This document shows positions 4,787-5,827 of a stretch of 5,827 nt of DNA, piece after piece (the stretch's first letter is position 1; every line of letters starts with the position of its first letter). This stretch comes from an uncultured Oscillospiraceae bacterium (GTDB lineage Bacteria; Bacillota; Clostridia; Oscillospirales; Oscillospiraceae). The notes beneath the pieces are model-generated. The model was not told the DNA's origin. It worked only from the letters and a program-made list of their open reading frames with translations, and did no database searches. The position numbers and the translations under genes were made by a program. Location: the NCBI GenBank assembly GCA_947627085.1, contig CANQUO010000136.1, positions 1-5,827 on the forward strand, written 5' to 3'.

Positions 4787-5605
4787 ATGCTTGCCGATTA
4801 CCACAACCACTGCAAGCCCTGGTCCCCGGACGCGGACGACTCCATGTCCGCCATGGCCAGGGCCGCCCGCAAGGCGGGTATGACCCACCTTTGCGTCACA
4901 AATCACATAGAAAACTGCGCCCAAATGCCCGGTCTTTCGGACCAGTTCCCGCCCTTTCACGACTGGGATGGGCTCAGGCGTGAGTTTGAGGGCGTCAGGG
5001 CCAAAATGCCCCGGGACTTTGACATGCGCCTGGGGTGCGAGATAGGCTCGCCCCACTATGAGCCCGCGGAGGGACGGGAGATATACGGTAACCCCATATT
5101 CGACTTCGCCATCGGGTCTGTGCACAATCTTCGGGGCAAGCGGGATTTTTACTACCTCGTCTACCCCGAGGATTTTGAAAAATTCCGCCCGGAGGTGGAG
5201 GAATATCTGGATGAGAACATCGCCCTGGCCCGGTCAGGGCTTTGCGACGTTATAGGGCACCTGGGGTACATGCGCCGGTACATGGCCCGGCAGGGCAAGG
5301 GCTTTGACATGATGGCCTTTGAGGACCGCTTAAGGGAGCTTTTCAGGGTATGTATTGAACGCGGCGTGGGAATTGAGCTCAACTGCTCGGGGCTTACGGA
5401 CGCCCTCCGGGGCTTTATACCGGAGCCGGAGGTGCTCAGGCTCTACCGGGAGCTGGGCGGGGAAATAATAACCTGCGGCACCGACGCACACGAAACGGGA
5501 AAAATCGGCGTGGGAATAAGGGAAGCTTATGAGCTCCTGCGTTCCCTTGGGTATAAATACGTGTGCCTTTATAAAAACCACGCTCCGGAGTTTGTCCGGA
5601 TATGA
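4787..5605 (+). CDS. PHP-domain phosphoesterase, histidinol-phosphatase-like
   Basis: This 272-residue protein is a complete PHP (polymerase and histidinol phosphatase) domain, a metal-dependent phosphoesterase fold acting in the cytosol. Likely metal ligands are all present: ADYHNHC (His6, His8), TNHIE (His40), GCEIG (Glu85), IGSVHNL (His113), VIGHLGYMRR (His158) and CGTDAHE (Asp233, His235). The length and the order of these motifs match HisJ/HisK-type histidinol-phosphatase, which removes phosphate from L-histidinol phosphate in the penultimate region of histidine synthesis. However, no other his biosynthetic gene is in the window, and PHP proteins of this shape also act on other phosphoesters, so the substrate is inferred. 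It lies 25 bases after aspS and 13 bases before rpiB, probably in one transcript. Motif completeness argues for an active enzyme. Confidence 0.88.
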   Translation: MLADYHNHCKPWSPDADDSMSAMARAARKAGMTHLCVTNHIENCAQMPGLSDQFPPFHDWDGLRREFEGVRAKMPRDFDMRLGCEIGSPHYEPAEGREIYGNPIFDFAIGSVHNLRGKRDFYYLVYPEDFEKFRPEVEEYLDENIALARSGLCDVIGHLGYMRRYMARQGKGFDMMAFEDRLRELFRVCIERGVGIELNCSGLTDALRGFIPEPEVLRLYRELGGEIITCGTDAHETGKIGVGIREAYELLRSLGYKYVCLYKNHAPEFVRI

Positions 5606-5618
5606 AAGAAGGAATTTT

Positions 5619-5827
5619 ATGAAGATAGCATTAGGCTGTGACCACGGGGGCTTTGAGCTCATGCAAAAGGTGAAGGAGCATCTGACGGCCCTCGGCCATG
5701 AGTGCGCGGACTTTGGGACATATTCCACTGAGAGCTGTCACTACCCCGTTTTCGGGGCCAGGGCCGCCCGGGCCGTGGCGGAGGGCGAGTGCCATATGGG
5801 TATCGTCATATGCACCACGGGCATCGG
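5619..5827 (+). CDS. rpiB: Ribose-5-phosphate isomerase B / sugar-phosphate isomerase, N-terminal part (cut by window edge)
   Basis: From the ATG at 5619 the frame stays open to the window end, showing 69 full codons of a protein that is usually about 145 residues. MKIALGCDHGGFEL carries the sugar-phosphate site Asp8-His9, DFGTYSTES (31-39) is typical, and VICTTGIG (63-70) puts Cys65, the general base, and Thr67 at the E. coli RpiB positions. The family interconverts ribose 5-phosphate and ribulose 5-phosphate in the pentose phosphate pathway; relatives use allose 6-phosphate or galactose 6-phosphate. Small departures from the consensus are CTTGIG for CGTGIG and HYP (41-43) for DYP. The ribosome site AAGGAA (5609-5614) is well placed. 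The C-terminal arginines that bind phosphate are outside the window, so the exact substrate cannot be confirmed. Confidence 0.93.
   Translation, partial: MKIALGCDHGGFELMQKVKEHLTALGHECADFGTYSTESCHYPVFGARAARAVAEGECHMGIVICTTGI

Overview
The window is a GC-rich chromosomal segment, almost certainly from an anaerobic gut-type Clostridia (Oscillospiraceae/Ruminococcaceae-like). The basis is gene order and protein character (a minD end, then a clostridial-type methylglyoxal synthase gene, then hisS and aspS near each other), Shine-Dalgarno sites ahead of the genes, and short interspersed palindromic repeats of a kind I associate with this group. All genes are on the + strand. Isoleucine is written mainly as AUA despite the high GC content. 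The species cannot be named from sequence alone.

Layout. 1-156: the last 51 codons of a MinD/ParA-type ATPase. 157-413: no gene; two near-identical copies plus one degenerate copy of a palindromic repeat, then an AT-rich leader. 414-815: mgsA, with its MGS fold signatures but without the usual His/Asp active-site segment. 833-859: a strong intrinsic terminator. 878-2233: hisS. 2238-2762: an unrecognised small membrane-anchored protein, probably translationally coupled to hisS. 2763-2988: no gene; four consecutive hairpins fill most of this interval. 2989-4761: aspS, of a sequence subtype I associate with alphaproteobacteria. 4787-5605: a PHP-family phosphoesterase resembling histidinol-phosphatase. 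5619-5827: the start of rpiB, cut by the window edge.

How the genes fit together. Most of the content is housekeeping: division-site placement, a glycolytic bypass (methylglyoxal), charging of tRNA-His and tRNA-Asp, a PHP phosphatase and pentose-phosphate isomerisation. hisS plus the small membrane protein form one unit. aspS, the PHP gene and rpiB are closely spaced (25 and 13 bases) and look like a second unit downstream of the hairpin region. No T-box leader is visible before either synthetase gene.

No obvious defence, mobile or biosynthetic system is present. The items most worth a second look are the four-hairpin region before aspS (its G-U and G-A pairs favour a + strand RNA), the altered active site of MgsA, the early end of MinD at the edge of a repeat, and the unknown membrane protein between hisS and aspS.
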